NCBI GenBank assembly: GCA_039738635.1
Contig: JBCLLN010000006.1
Coordinates: forward strand, 1 to 54,214
Length of the DNA: 54,214 nt
Direction of reading: 5' to 3'
Source of the DNA: JBCLLP01 sp039738635
Lineage (GTDB): Bacteria; Patescibacteriota; Saccharimonadia; CAILAD01; BJGX01
Program-made: the position numbers and the translations under genes
Part shown: positions 33,854-42,331 of the stretch, piece by piece
Position numbering within the stretch: position 1 is the first letter of the stretch
Layout: each line of letters starts with the position of its first letter
The notes under the pieces: model-generated
What the model was told of the DNA's origin: nothing
Database searches by the model: none
Seen by the model: the letters and a program-made list of their open reading frames with translations, nothing else

Positions 33854-35098
33854 TTATATATCTACGAGCTGGTGCTTTTTAAGTGTCATAAACTGATACA
33901 CCCCAAAAACCCCCACCATAACTCCGGCAAATAGCATCACTGATCCTGGGCTTACAAGGTCGGCCGTTATGCCGGCTAGTAGCACAGGTAGTGAAGCAGC
34001 TAAATTCATCATCATATTGAGTGTGCCAAATATTTTTCCCCGCTCCTCATCAGAGGAGTGTAGCTGAAGTAGTGTCTGAGCCGAGACTCCCACCAAGGCA
34101 TTGGCAAAGCCCAGCCCAAAAGCTAGTGTGACTACTATGAAAGTATAGAAAGGCAGGCCGCTTAAACTACCAACTAGCCCCATCCCCACAAGGGATGTGA
34201 CTGCCAAAATTATACCAGCATTAATAAGCTTGGCTTTATGTATATTACGAAATATCTGCCCAACCAATATCGCACCCACCACCATACCAGCAGCAGCTGG
34301 CACGATAAGCTTATAGCTAACATCTGCTAGACTCTGGTGATAGAGCACCATCGCTAGCCCAGGGGCAACTACAGCTATAATACCAACCATCATCTGCCCA
34401 ATAGCAAGATTGCCTATGGGGAATAGCAAGCCCGGGGTCCGCCATATTTTGTTGGTAGTTTGCCGAATAGTAATAAAAACTTGATGATTAATACTAGCAA
34501 AATCCAAACCCTTTTGGATGGCATTAAGCCTTGGCAGACCAGCACTTAGTAGTGCCGATAGAGCAAACGCCAATGATGTCACCCAGTACACCGAATTAGG
34601 TCCCCAAATAGAAATAATTGGGCCAGCCAGGCTATAGCCCATAATAAAAGAGCTATACAGCGTAAATAAAAATAGTGCGTTGGCCGCTACGAGCTCGGTT
34701 TTTTTGACAAGACGAGGCAATGCAGCCGCCTCGGCCGGAGTAAAAAACTGTGAGAATATTGAGATAGCAAAGACCGTAAGATAGACAAATATAAGATTGG
34801 TCTCAAACAATAAAAAGAATAACACTAACACAGCCCTAACTATATTAGTTACTACTAGTATCTTTTTGCGGTCTAGATGGTCCACATAAGCCCCAGCCAA
34901 AACCGCAAATATAATCGATGGCACTCCAAATGCCAGTATTAGCAAGCTAACGGCTATATTGGCATAATTGGTGTCAGCTGATAGCTCAAACACTCTAATA
35001 ATCAAAGCAAAATTCAACAAATTGGCGGCAAGCTGTGAAAACAACTGGGCCAGCCAGATTTTTAAGAAATTACGATTGGTTAAAAGTGTCTTGTACAT
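33854..35098 (-). CDS. MFS transporter
   Basis: The 414-residue protein has about 12 transmembrane helices in two halves, as in the major facilitator superfamily. The short loop after helix 2 has AGAYVDHLDRKKILV, a version of the MFS signature GxxxDRxGRR. The family resembles MFS_3 / enterobactin-exporter-type permeases used in drug or metabolite efflux. The substrate cannot be told. It is transcribed away from the glycan genes and carries a perfect 12-bp inverted repeat just upstream (35104-35149). Confidence 0.9.
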   Translation of the reverse strand: MYKTLLTNRNFLKIWLAQLFSQLAANLLNFALIIRVFELSADTNYANIAVSLLILAFGVPSIIFAVLAGAYVDHLDRKKILVVTNIVRAVLVLFFLLFETNLIFVYLTVFAISIFSQFFTPAEAAALPRLVKKTELVAANALFLFTLYSSFIMGYSLAGPIISIWGPNSVYWVTSLAFALSALLSAGLPRLNAIQKGLDFASINHQVFITIRQTTNKIWRTPGLLFPIGNLAIGQMMVGIIAVVAPGLAMVLYHQSLADVSYKLIVPAAAGMVVGAILVGQIFRNIHKAKLINAGIILAVTSLVGMGLVGSLSGLPFYTFIVVTLAFGLGFANALVGVSAQTLLQLHSSDEERGKIFGTLNMMMNLAASLPVLLAGITADLVSPGSVMLFAGVMVGVFGVYQFMTLKKHQLVDI

Positions 35099-35103
35099 AA
35101 ACT

Positions 35104-35149
35104 ATAAATTTGCTACATATAATTCTAACACGAGCAATAGCAAATTTAT
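35104..35149. repeat. Inverted repeat upstream of the MFS gene
   Basis: ATAAATTTGCTA (35104-35115) is the exact reverse complement of TAGCAAATTTAT (35138-35149), 5 bp upstream of the MFS start codon. It could be a regulator-binding site or a leader hairpin; the 168 bp beyond hold no gene. Confidence 0.55.
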
Positions 35150-35317
35150 ATCAACCTTCACTATTTATCCAGCGTCTTATCATAACAACCAGCTTTTCAA
35201 AAGTATTCTAGTGGTATTAAATGGCCACCGTTTTGATATATCTCAAAATAAAAAATATATAGTGTTATGTAGTGCCTTATTATAAAAATAATGCGATAAT
35301 AGAATTATAAATTAGCT

Positions 35318-35596
35318 ATGAAAAAAACCTACACCATCAATGTAATATCTGATAGCGCCTTTAGCGTACAGGGCCATGGCGTACATACTGCCTACACCGA
35401 GCATTTGGCAGGACACAAAAAGTATTCACCAGAGTTTGAAGTACATACCAATCAAAAAAACTTCAAGGCCGACATTATCCATATTCATACCGTTGGGTTG
35501 TATGGCATACGATTCCTACTCTCCAGAGGGAGCCTAATATTTGTCTCCGCCCATGTGGTGCCAGATTCATTTATCAGAAGCCTAGTTGGTGCATGA
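35318..35596 (+). CDS. Truncated glycosyltransferase, N-terminal part only
   Basis: The 92 residues match the first 93 of the next gene at roughly half of all positions: both have NxISxxxF, the G-rich HGVHTA turn, DIxHIxTxGLY, and SxHVxPDSFI. The copy then stops with TGA at the point where the full protein continues. The stop overlaps the ATG of the complete gene (ATGA), so translation is coupled. It has only part of the acceptor-side Rossmann domain and no donor-binding site. It could be a relic of a tandem duplication or a stand-alone regulatory domain. The frame is intact, which speaks for selection. Confidence 0.7.
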   Translation: MKKTYTINVISDSAFSVQGHGVHTAYTEHLAGHKKYSPEFEVHTNQKNFKADIIHIHTVGLYGIRFLLSRGSLIFVSAHVVPDSFIRSLVGA

Positions 35597-36612
35597 ATAA
35601 GCCACGCCTCAAAATAAACATGATCAGCGAGACCACCTTTACTATCCGTGGCCACGGTGTACACACCGCCTTTATAGAGATGACCAAGGGCATTAAGATG
35701 CGCCCTGAACTGGATGTAATTGTTAATAAGTTTCGAAAGGCTGATATTACGCACATCCAAACTATTGGCTTGTATAGCGCACTACATCTGATTTCTCCTC
35801 GTGGTGGCAAGAAAGTCATCAGCGTCCACGTTATTCCCGACTCCTTTATTGGTTCTATAAAAGGTGCTGAGAAGTTTGCCAGTTTAAGCAAAGCATATCT
35901 TAAATGGTTCTACGGTAAGGCTGATATGCTGCTACCAGTCTCTGAAGAAACCGGTGACGCCCTCAAGTCCCAGCTAGGACTAAGCAACCCAAAACAAGTA
36001 CTATTCAACACCGTTAACCGCGTTGAATACGTCAAAACTGCCCAAGAGAAAACCGCTGCGCGCACGCAACTCGGCATTAAAGACGGCCAATTCATGGTAA
36101 TTGGTAATGGCCAAGTACAGCCTCGTAAACGTTTTGACAGCTTTGTAGCCGTTGCTAAGCAGCTTCCCGATGTTAAGTTTATCTGGGTGGGCGGTATTCC
36201 CTTTAAACGCCTTGGTGCTGATTATGAGCACATGCAAAACCTCATCCAAACCACACCCAGCAATGTTACGGTTACCGGCGTTATTGAACTTGATGCCGTC
36301 CGCCAATACCTTACCGCCGCTGATGCCTTTATGCTACCCAGTGATCAAGAGAACCACCCGCTGGCCATGCTGGAGGCCGCTGCCAGCTCGCTGCCTATTG
36401 TAGTCCGTGATATACCCCAATATGACTCAGCTTTTGGAAATGATGTGCTGCGTGGCACCGATACCAACTTTGTGAGCATTATTGAACGCCTCATCAAGGA
36501 CAAGACCTACTACAAGCAGGCGGTTGCTGGCTCGCAAAAGATCGCTCATCGTTTTGACACTCCTCAAGCCGGCCAGAAACTGCTGGTGATCTACACTGGG
36601 CTTATGTCTTAG
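35593..36612 (+). CDS. GT4-type glycosyltransferase
   Basis: A 339-residue GT-B enzyme of family 4. The first domain has the HGVHTAFIE loop and HVIPDSFIG; the second has VIGNGQVQPRKRFD, FIWVGG, and the ESx7E-like donor site in NHPLAMLEAAASSLPIVV. It should transfer a sugar from a nucleotide donor to a lipid, glycan or protein. Codon use is richer in C-ending codons than its neighbours, hinting at a different origin. It is followed at once by a remnant of an IS end (36616-36637) and then galE. Donor and acceptor are unknown. Confidence 0.88.
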   Translation: MNKPRLKINMISETTFTIRGHGVHTAFIEMTKGIKMRPELDVIVNKFRKADITHIQTIGLYSALHLISPRGGKKVISVHVIPDSFIGSIKGAEKFASLSKAYLKWFYGKADMLLPVSEETGDALKSQLGLSNPKQVLFNTVNRVEYVKTAQEKTAARTQLGIKDGQFMVIGNGQVQPRKRFDSFVAVAKQLPDVKFIWVGGIPFKRLGADYEHMQNLIQTTPSNVTVTGVIELDAVRQYLTAADAFMLPSDQENHPLAMLEAAASSLPIVVRDIPQYDSAFGNDVLRGTDTNFVSIIERLIKDKTYYKQAVAGSQKIAHRFDTPQAGQKLLVIYTGLMS

Positions 36613-36615
36613 AAG

Positions 36616-36637
36616 TGTCCACGATGTAGTGAGCCAT
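36616..36637 (+). repeat. IS-end repeat, copy 1
   Basis: TGTCCACGATGTAGTGA plus five bases matches 37874-37895 with one difference in 22. In the second copy these bases form the last codons of a transposase fragment and its trailing end, so this copy is probably another end of the same kind of element. It follows the glycosyltransferase stop codon by 3 bp. Confidence 0.65.
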
Positions 36638-36732
36638 GACACTAATTTGCATTAGGGGCCAATAAAGCCTACAATTACAGATATGAAAATCACAATAACA
36701 GGTACAACTATAAGCACGTTAACAAGAAGTCT

Positions 36733-37761
36733 ATGAATATACTATTGACAGGTGGGGCTGGTTACATTGGTTCGCACACAGCGATAGAACTATTGGCTAA
36801 GGGTTACAAGGTTACAATTATAGATAATTTTAGTAATAGTAACCAATCTACCATAAACAAAATACGTGCAATATCTAAAAAAGAGCTAGCACTATACTCA
36901 GGCGACGTAAGAGACGAAAAACTATTACAAAAAATATTTACCGAACAATCTATAGCTGCTGTTATGCATTTTGCTGGCTTAAAATCTGTAGGTGAATCCG
37001 TGGCGCAGCCATTAACATATTATCAAAATAATATTGATTCAACGCTTGTGCTGTGCAAACTAATGAAACTAAATAATGTTAGTAAATTAATATTTAGCTC
37101 TTCTGCAACAGTATATGGTGTACCTAAACAGCTACCAATTGAAGAAACACACCCAGTGGGTACTGGCATCACCAACCCATACGGGCGAACTAAATATATG
37201 ATAGAAGAAATTTTACAAGATTTAGTTACTTCAGATGATACATGGGCGATTACGGCCTTAAGATATTTTAATGCTATTGGTGCGCATGACAGTGGCTTAA
37301 TAGGCGAAGACCCCAAGGGTAAACCAAATAACTTAATGCCGTATATTGCCCAGGTTGCTGTAGGAAAACTAGATATGCTCAATGTTTTTGGTGGTGATTA
37401 TAATACGCCAGACGGCACAGGAATACGTGATTATATACATGTCGTTGACCTTGCAAAGGGCCACATCACTGCGCTTGAACATCTAGACGGTAAAAAGGGT
37501 TTTTCAGCGTATAACCTTGGCACTGGCAGTGGAATATCTGTGTTAGAGCTAATTAGTGCTTTTGAAAAGAATTCTGGTAAGAAAATTGCGTATACCGTTG
37601 TAGCACGTCGACCCGGTGATGTAGCTAGTTGTTATGCTGATGTTACGCTTGCTTCAAAAAAACTTGGATGGCGAGCAGAAAAAACTCTAGACGAAGCATG
37701 TTCAGATGTTTGGCGGTGGCAAACAAATTTAGCAAATGAGCAGCACTCAGGCTCATCGTAA
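36733..37761 (+). CDS. galE: UDP-glucose 4-epimerase
   Basis: GalE interconverts UDP-glucose and UDP-galactose with bound NAD. The 342 residues have the NAD motif TGGAGYIGS (6-14), SSSATVYG around residue 123, the catalytic YxxxK in NPYGRTKYM (about 147-155), and the C-terminal RRPGDVASCYAD. The length is normal. A 17-codon frame starting at 36684 ends in the start codon (ATGA) and may be a leader. The gene is more A+T-rich than its neighbours and is flanked on both sides by 22-bp IS-end repeats, so it may have been brought in by an IS. With the GalT-like gene at 39.4 kb it forms part of a Leloir pathway. Confidence 0.96.
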   Translation: MNILLTGGAGYIGSHTAIELLAKGYKVTIIDNFSNSNQSTINKIRAISKKELALYSGDVRDEKLLQKIFTEQSIAAVMHFAGLKSVGESVAQPLTYYQNNIDSTLVLCKLMKLNNVSKLIFSSSATVYGVPKQLPIEETHPVGTGITNPYGRTKYMIEEILQDLVTSDDTWAITALRYFNAIGAHDSGLIGEDPKGKPNNLMPYIAQVAVGKLDMLNVFGGDYNTPDGTGIRDYIHVVDLAKGHITALEHLDGKKGFSAYNLGTGSGISVLELISAFEKNSGKKIAYTVVARRPGDVASCYADVTLASKKLGWRAEKTLDEACSDVWRWQTNLANEQHSGSS

Positions 37762-37792
37762 GTAGCCAGAACTAAAAGGTAATGCTCGACAA

Positions 37793-37887
37793 CGGTTTTT
37801 TGGCTTCAACGGCCGCACCAAGCTCTGGGCTACTTGACACCCAATGAATACAAAACCAAGCTAGATAGTGAAATGTCCACGATGTAG
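37793..37887 (+). pseudogene. Transposase C-terminal remnant (IS481/IS3-like)
   Basis: Translation in two frames gives RFFGFNGRTKL and then, after a one-base or more shift, GYLTPNEYKTKLDSEMSTM followed by TAG. This is the typical end of a DDE integrase-type transposase (RxxxxRxHxxLGYLTPxEY). No upstream part with the catalytic residues survives; galE occupies its place. The last codons overlap the IS-end repeat 37874-37895. Confidence 0.7.
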
Positions 37888-37895
37888 TGAACCAT
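37874..37895 (+). repeat. IS-end repeat, copy 2
   Basis: Second copy of TGTCCACGATGTAGTGA-ACCAT, at the end of the transposase remnant. It has the same orientation as copy 1, 1,258 bp away with galE between them. Confidence 0.7.
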
Positions 37896-37939
37896 ACCAT
37901 CTACTAAGATGTCATTGAAAAACATGCTAAACTATAGGA

Positions 37940-38080
37940 ATGAATCACAATGTTGAAGAACCAACAACGGGCCGTCAGGAAGTTATTATCGAGACGCCAG
38001 AACATGACCATGAGTTCTCTTCCCTATCGCTGGAGCAAATAGAGCAAATATACCTAGAATATTTAGGTAAAAAGAAATGA
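37940..38080 (+). CDS. Small acidic protein, 46 residues, coupled to the GT gene
   Basis: An ATG at 37940, after AGGA with very short spacing, opens a 46-codon frame that ends in TGA overlapping the start codon of the glycosyltransferase (ATGA). The product is acidic, with PEHDHEFSSLSLEQIEQIYLEYL and a lysine-rich tail; the second half could form one helix. No family is recognised. The overlap suggests real translation and coupling to the enzyme. Confidence 0.5.
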   Translation: MNHNVEEPTTGRQEVIIETPEHDHEFSSLSLEQIEQIYLEYLGKKK

Positions 38081-39312
38081 AAATAGGTTTTTTTACAGAT
38101 AGATTCTACCCGCAGGTAGATGGTGTGGCGGTATCCACCGATTTGTTCGCACACGAGCTTATTCGTCAAGGACACGAAGTAATAATATTTTGCCCAGACT
38201 CTCCCCTAAGAGCCAAAAATGAACCCAGCTACATAGTCCGCTTTAGGTCATTTCCGAGTATCTGGTATGAAAACCACCGCGACACGATACCTTTTACACC
38301 GGCCATCATTAAAAAAGTTCGATCATATAATCTTGATATTATTCATATCCAAACCCCAGCTCAAATAGGTGTCTTGGGTATGCGAATAGCAAAGGAGAGT
38401 AATATTCCAGTCGTGATTACCCACCATACCGACATTGCCCAGTACATTTATGTTTATAAAAAAATTATGCTAGGGATTCTAATGGGTATAGTAATCACTC
38501 CGGCCATAATGAAAACACCTGAAAGATACAAAGAGCTTTTGCCAATCCTCAAGCCCAATAAATCACTTAAAAAATGGAGGCGTAATTTAATCCTAAAAAG
38601 CGTTGGGCTGTTTTATAAAGAATGTAATCTTGTGATAGTACCGTCTCGTAAAATGAAAGATTCCCTGAAGGAATATGGTAAGTTCGGTAATGTTCAGATC
38701 CTACCGACCGGTATTGACCCAGCCGAGTCAAAGATAGCCAGTGACTTTGAGCCGAGGAGTTTTTTTGGGATTACGAATAATGCACCACTGCTGATATTCG
38801 TTGGCAGGCTTGGTAAAGAAAAAAATATCCAGCTAATCATTAGTAGTATGCCTAGAATACTCGCACAAAGCCCCACCACCAAACTATTAATCGTCGGAGA
38901 TGGCCCATACCACCAAGAACTAGTTGAGCTTACCAAGCGCCACGGCGTGAGCGGTAGCGTGATATTTGCTGGGATGCTTGAAAGAGAAAAAGTATATCAA
39001 TGCCTCAAGTCGGCTGATATATTCTGCTTTGCATCCACTACTGACACCCAGGGCCTAGTGCTAAACGAGGCCGCTATTGAGTCATTGCCTGTGGTGTTTT
39101 TAGATGATCAAATATCCCCTCTAGCCCAAGATAAAATCACCGGTATAATGTCTAAGAATACCCACCTAAGCTTTAGTAAGGCCTGCCTAAAACTTATTGA
39201 TAACCCCCAGCTAGCCAAACACTATGGGCTTAAGGCCAAACAGCTAGTTCTACAGATATCCATCCAAAAGCAAACCCAAAAACTGATTAAGCTCTACCTA
39301 GAACTTCTCTAG
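38077..39312 (+). CDS. GT4-type glycosyltransferase (lipid-anchor type)
   Basis: A 411-residue GT-B enzyme. It starts with MKIGFFTDRFYPQVDGVAVS, typical of diacylglycerol- or phosphatidylinositol-type glycosyltransferases. Other motifs are HIQTPAQIGVLGM, TGIDP, FVGRLGKEKNIQ and the donor site QGLVLNEAAIESLPVV. One hydrophobic patch (about 130-150) may touch the membrane. It may add a hexose to a membrane lipid, as in glycolipid or lipoteichoic-acid anchor synthesis; this is inferred from family resemblance. It is coupled to a 46-residue acidic protein upstream and followed by the GalT-like gene. Confidence 0.9.
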   Translation: MKIGFFTDRFYPQVDGVAVSTDLFAHELIRQGHEVIIFCPDSPLRAKNEPSYIVRFRSFPSIWYENHRDTIPFTPAIIKKVRSYNLDIIHIQTPAQIGVLGMRIAKESNIPVVITHHTDIAQYIYVYKKIMLGILMGIVITPAIMKTPERYKELLPILKPNKSLKKWRRNLILKSVGLFYKECNLVIVPSRKMKDSLKEYGKFGNVQILPTGIDPAESKIASDFEPRSFFGITNNAPLLIFVGRLGKEKNIQLIISSMPRILAQSPTTKLLIVGDGPYHQELVELTKRHGVSGSVIFAGMLEREKVYQCLKSADIFCFASTTDTQGLVLNEAAIESLPVVFLDDQISPLAQDKITGIMSKNTHLSFSKACLKLIDNPQLAKHYGLKAKQLVLQISIQKQTQKLIKLYLELL

Positions 39313-39363
39313 AAAATAAGCCCAGTATAGTATAAGAGCCTAAATCTTGCTAACATAAGAACT

Positions 39364-40479
39364 ATGAATACGGATGATGCTAAATCCAAGTCTGCGCGCA
39401 ATTTTCATAAGGCTACCATGAACCCCCACAAAACTTCAAAAACTACATTTGACGATTCTTTTAATGACTATGTAACCTGCGAAATCAGCACAGAAGTAAT
39501 TAGCCCTAGCGATGCTTGGCAATGCAAGCCCCTACTATTAGAAATTGATGATATTGAAACAGAAATAAGACGCGACTACCTCTTTGATGAATATGTGATT
39601 ATATCTCCCGGCAGAGGGAAACGCCCCTATGACACTAAAAGGAACCGCCACCAATTAATTGAGACTGCCGATAGCCCTAGGATAGATCTTGAAAAGGAAG
39701 TTTATAGTATCACCCAAGACCGCCATTGGATTGTGAAGGTGGTAGGAAACAGATTTTCGGCATTAACCACCAATAATCCCAAGGCCTATGGCAAGCAAGA
39801 GCTAGTCGTAGATACTCCCCTGGCCAATAGATCTTTTGCCTCTCTGCCGATTACACAGATAGAAAATGTATTGAAGGCTTACCAAGCTAGGATTACCAAG
39901 CTACTCGCACTCAACAATATCGCCTATGTCTTAATTTTTAAAAATGATGGCTTTGAGGCTGGGGCGAGCCTGGCTCACGCCCATAGTCAAATATTTGCCC
40001 TGCCAATAGTACCCAAGCGATTTATAGAGCACTCCAAGCATATTGAAGAATACTTTATGGACAAAAAAAAAGAGCCGATAGAAGACATTATCCAGTTCGA
40101 GAAAACCCATAAGAAGCGAGTGGTTGTCGAAGACCAGCATTTTATTGCTATCTGCCCCTATGCCTCTCAATATCCTTTTGAGGTCTGGCTGATTCCCAAG
40201 CAACACGCCACTAGCTTTAGTGAGTTTAATAAAGCCCAAATTAAATCATGCTCTAAACATTTAAAACATCTGACCTCCAAGCTTACCGACGCCCAAATCA
40301 GCTATAACTTTTTTATCGAGAATGGCGTAAGTCCGCACTATCGATGCATCATTAAGATCTATGGTAGAAGCAGTATCTGGGGTGGCTTTGAAGTAGCCAC
40401 AGGGATGATTATAAACACCGTACCGCCAGAATCAGCCGCTAGCTGGTACAAAAGTACAGACAGTAAATCACAGCTTTAA
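39364..40479 (+). CDS. GalT-like nucleotidyltransferase
   Basis: A 371-residue member of the galactose-1-phosphate uridylyltransferase / HIT superfamily. The active site HxHxQ is present as AHAHSQ (about residues 205-210), preceded by FKNDGFEAGASL, which corresponds to the usual NxGxxAGASL block. RDYLFDEYVIISPGRGKRP near residue 75 matches the substrate-binding start of the family. The first 60 residues are an extra, Lys/Thr/Asp-rich extension. True GalT or a related ADP/UDP-sugar phosphorylase cannot be told apart by eye. With galE it fits galactose or nucleotide-sugar turnover for the nearby glycosyltransferases. Confidence 0.85.
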   Translation: MNTDDAKSKSARNFHKATMNPHKTSKTTFDDSFNDYVTCEISTEVISPSDAWQCKPLLLEIDDIETEIRRDYLFDEYVIISPGRGKRPYDTKRNRHQLIETADSPRIDLEKEVYSITQDRHWIVKVVGNRFSALTTNNPKAYGKQELVVDTPLANRSFASLPITQIENVLKAYQARITKLLALNNIAYVLIFKNDGFEAGASLAHAHSQIFALPIVPKRFIEHSKHIEEYFMDKKKEPIEDIIQFEKTHKKRVVVEDQHFIAICPYASQYPFEVWLIPKQHATSFSEFNKAQIKSCSKHLKHLTSKLTDAQISYNFFIENGVSPHYRCIIKIYGRSSIWGGFEVATGMIINTVPPESAASWYKSTDSKSQL

Positions 40480-40480
40480 G

Positions 40481-40489
40481 TGTTATAAT
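40481..40489 (+). promoter_or_regulatory. Extended -10 promoter of the 40.5-kb RNA
   Basis: TGTTATAAT (40481-40489) is an extended -10 (TGn TATAAT) starting 2 bases after the stop codon of the GalT-like gene. No good -35 is visible. The start should be close to 40496. Confidence 0.65.
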
Positions 40490-40495
40490 GTACCC

Positions 40496-40768
40496 ATCCT
40501 AGCTCTCGCGGAGCAATGGTTGTCATTATGCGCCCGTAGTGATGTAAAAACCCAGGAAGGGTACAAACCTGGCTACAGATGAGCCCGTTTGTAGAAAGTG
40601 TTGCTATGGAGACGGGCACCAACTCCAGCCATCATGGCATAAGTTATGTGCAAACATAAATAAAAAATCCTCGTACCATCAAATTGATTTATCCGCCAGC
40701 CAGGCAATAATCAATAATCAAATAGCCCCTGCTCTCCTCATTTATCAAGTGAGGAGAGCTTTTATTTT
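40496..40768 (+). ncRNA. Structured RNA of unknown family, about 270 nt
   Basis: Between an extended -10 promoter and a strong terminator the transcript folds into a multi-way junction. GGAG (40510-40513) with CTCC (40623-40626) and GGT with ACC close it. Inside are hairpins CATTA/TAGTG, TGTA-CCAGG/CCTGG-TACA (40543-40577) and GCCCGT/ACGGGC (40583-40617), followed by a GCCAT/ATGGC hairpin at 40628. No reading frame is credible. The 5' AGCTCTC can also pair with the 3' half of the terminator, which would allow attenuation. It is not SRP, RNase P, tmRNA or a common riboswitch that I recognise. comM downstream has its own likely promoter. Confidence 0.6.
40731..40768 (+). terminator. Terminator of the structured RNA
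   Basis: GCTCTCCTCA (40731-40740) pairs perfectly with TGAGGAGAGC (40750-40759), then TTTTATTTT. This is one of the strongest terminators in the window. Confidence 0.88.
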
Positions 40769-40830
40769 AAATACACTTGCTTTTCGGTTTTTGTTTGTAT
40801 AGTATGGTATAGAACAAAGGGGGTTAGATT

Positions 40831-42327
40831 ATGTTAGCTAAAGTAAATACCATTTCAAGTATCGGCCTAGACTGCAATTTAATAGAAGTGGAAACAGATA
40901 TGAGCAATGGATTACCGAGCTTTATCATTATTGGCTTGGTCAGTAAGGCTGTCGATGAGGCCAAAGAAAGAGTCCGCTCTGCTATCAAGAATTCCAATCT
41001 CAATCTTCCGCCTAAGAGAATTACTATCAATCTAGCCCCGGCCGACCTACCCAAAAATGGCTCTTGCTTTGATTTAGCTATGGCCGTTAGCCTGCTGTGG
41101 TCTAGTAAGCAGATAAGTACTGTTGCTGGCTCCACAAGCTTTCTGGGCGAGTTAGGGCTAGACGGTACGACCAGAGCAATTCCTGGCGCCCTAGCTGCCG
41201 CTCAGGCCTGCCAGGACAATAACATCACCGACCTCTACATCTCTGCTGAGGTGGCTAGCCAAGCTGCTCTAGTTAAGGGTATTAATGTTTATCCAGTCAA
41301 ATCATTATTTGAACTATATCAGCACCTTATTGGCGAAAAGCTCATAACTCCCCTACTACCAACAAAAGTTAACTCATCGCAAGCCATCGCCGAAATAAAT
41401 CTATCGGAAGTTTATGGCCAACAGCAAGCCAAGCGAGCAATTGAGATATCAGCTAGTGGTAATCATAATATTCTAATGAGCGGACCTCCCGGATCTGGTA
41501 AGTCAATGCTAGCTAAAGCTCTGGTAGGCCTACTGCCTCCACCAGACTACTCCGAGGTCCTTGAAATTACTAAAATACACAGTATTTCTGGACAATCAAG
41601 CGAAGAAATTATGACCACTAGGCCATACCGGAACCCCCACCACACAGCCAGTAATATCGCTCTAATTGGTGGTGGGCAGTGGCCAAAACCAGGCGAAATT
41701 AGCATGGCCCACAGAGGCGTACTATTCCTAGATGAGCTCCCCGAGTTTAGCAGAAACACACTAGAGGTGTTAAGGCAGCCCCTAGAAGAGGGTAAGGTTA
41801 CTATATCTCGAGCGACCGCTTCGCAATGCTACCCTGCCAAATTTCTATTGGTAGCCGCCCAGAACCCCTGCCCTTGTGGCTATGCTGGCGACCAAGATGT
41901 GAGCTGTAGCTGTACTCCATTACAGGTCCAGCGCTACTCTAGCAAGGTTTCGGGCCCCCTGCTAGATAGGCTGGATCTGGTAGTTAATGTTGAAAGAGTC
42001 AAAAAATCTCAGCTACTAGAGGCCAGCTCTGCTGAATCTACCTCAGATGTTCGCAAAAGAGTACTTAAAGCCCGCAAACTTCAATCCACTAGGTTCGCAG
42101 ATGAGGCAATAAGTACCAATAACGAAATGAGCAATAAACAAATAAAAAAATTCTGTCAGTTAGACGAGCAAGCTATTGCTCTACTAGACCAAGCTATTAA
42201 TAACCTCAAGCTCTCGGCTAGAGCATATATGAGAGTATTAAAAGTCGGGCGTACCATCGCCGATCTTGACAGTACAAGCACTATTGAATCAAAACATATT
42301 GCCGAGGCCCTACAATATAGGCACTAA
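40831..42327 (+). CDS. comM: ComM/YifB-family AAA+ ATPase
   Basis: A 498-residue Mg-chelatase-like AAA+ protein. ComM is a helicase that extends DNA joints in natural transformation. The N-terminal domain (ISSIGLDCNLIEVETD, LPSFIIIGL) is followed by Walker A GPPGSGKSMLAKAL (about 218), HHTASNIALIGGG, Walker B LFLDELPEF, the cysteine-rich NPCPCGYAGD segment and a C-terminal lid. Length and motifs are complete. A likely promoter (TTGCTT, 17 bp, TAGTAT) lies just upstream and AAAGGGGG serves as ribosome-binding site. With the conjugation-type ATPase at 10-12.7 kb it hints that DNA uptake is possible. Confidence 0.95.
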   Translation: MLAKVNTISSIGLDCNLIEVETDMSNGLPSFIIIGLVSKAVDEAKERVRSAIKNSNLNLPPKRITINLAPADLPKNGSCFDLAMAVSLLWSSKQISTVAGSTSFLGELGLDGTTRAIPGALAAAQACQDNNITDLYISAEVASQAALVKGINVYPVKSLFELYQHLIGEKLITPLLPTKVNSSQAIAEINLSEVYGQQQAKRAIEISASGNHNILMSGPPGSGKSMLAKALVGLLPPPDYSEVLEITKIHSISGQSSEEIMTTRPYRNPHHTASNIALIGGGQWPKPGEISMAHRGVLFLDELPEFSRNTLEVLRQPLEEGKVTISRATASQCYPAKFLLVAAQNPCPCGYAGDQDVSCSCTPLQVQRYSSKVSGPLLDRLDLVVNVERVKKSQLLEASSAESTSDVRKRVLKARKLQSTRFADEAISTNNEMSNKQIKKFCQLDEQAIALLDQAINNLKLSARAYMRVLKVGRTIADLDSTSTIESKHIAEALQYRH

Positions 42328-42331
42328 GCTA

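Noticed and set aside
35593..36612. Frameshift joining the short and long glycosyltransferase genes
   Set aside because: The long gene contains its own complete N-terminal domain, so the short one is a duplicate and not a separated part.
40496..40768. Signal recognition particle RNA at 40.5 kb
   Set aside because: A GGAA-containing loop is present, but the conserved internal loop (AGCAGCC side) and overall hairpin shape of SRP RNA are absent.
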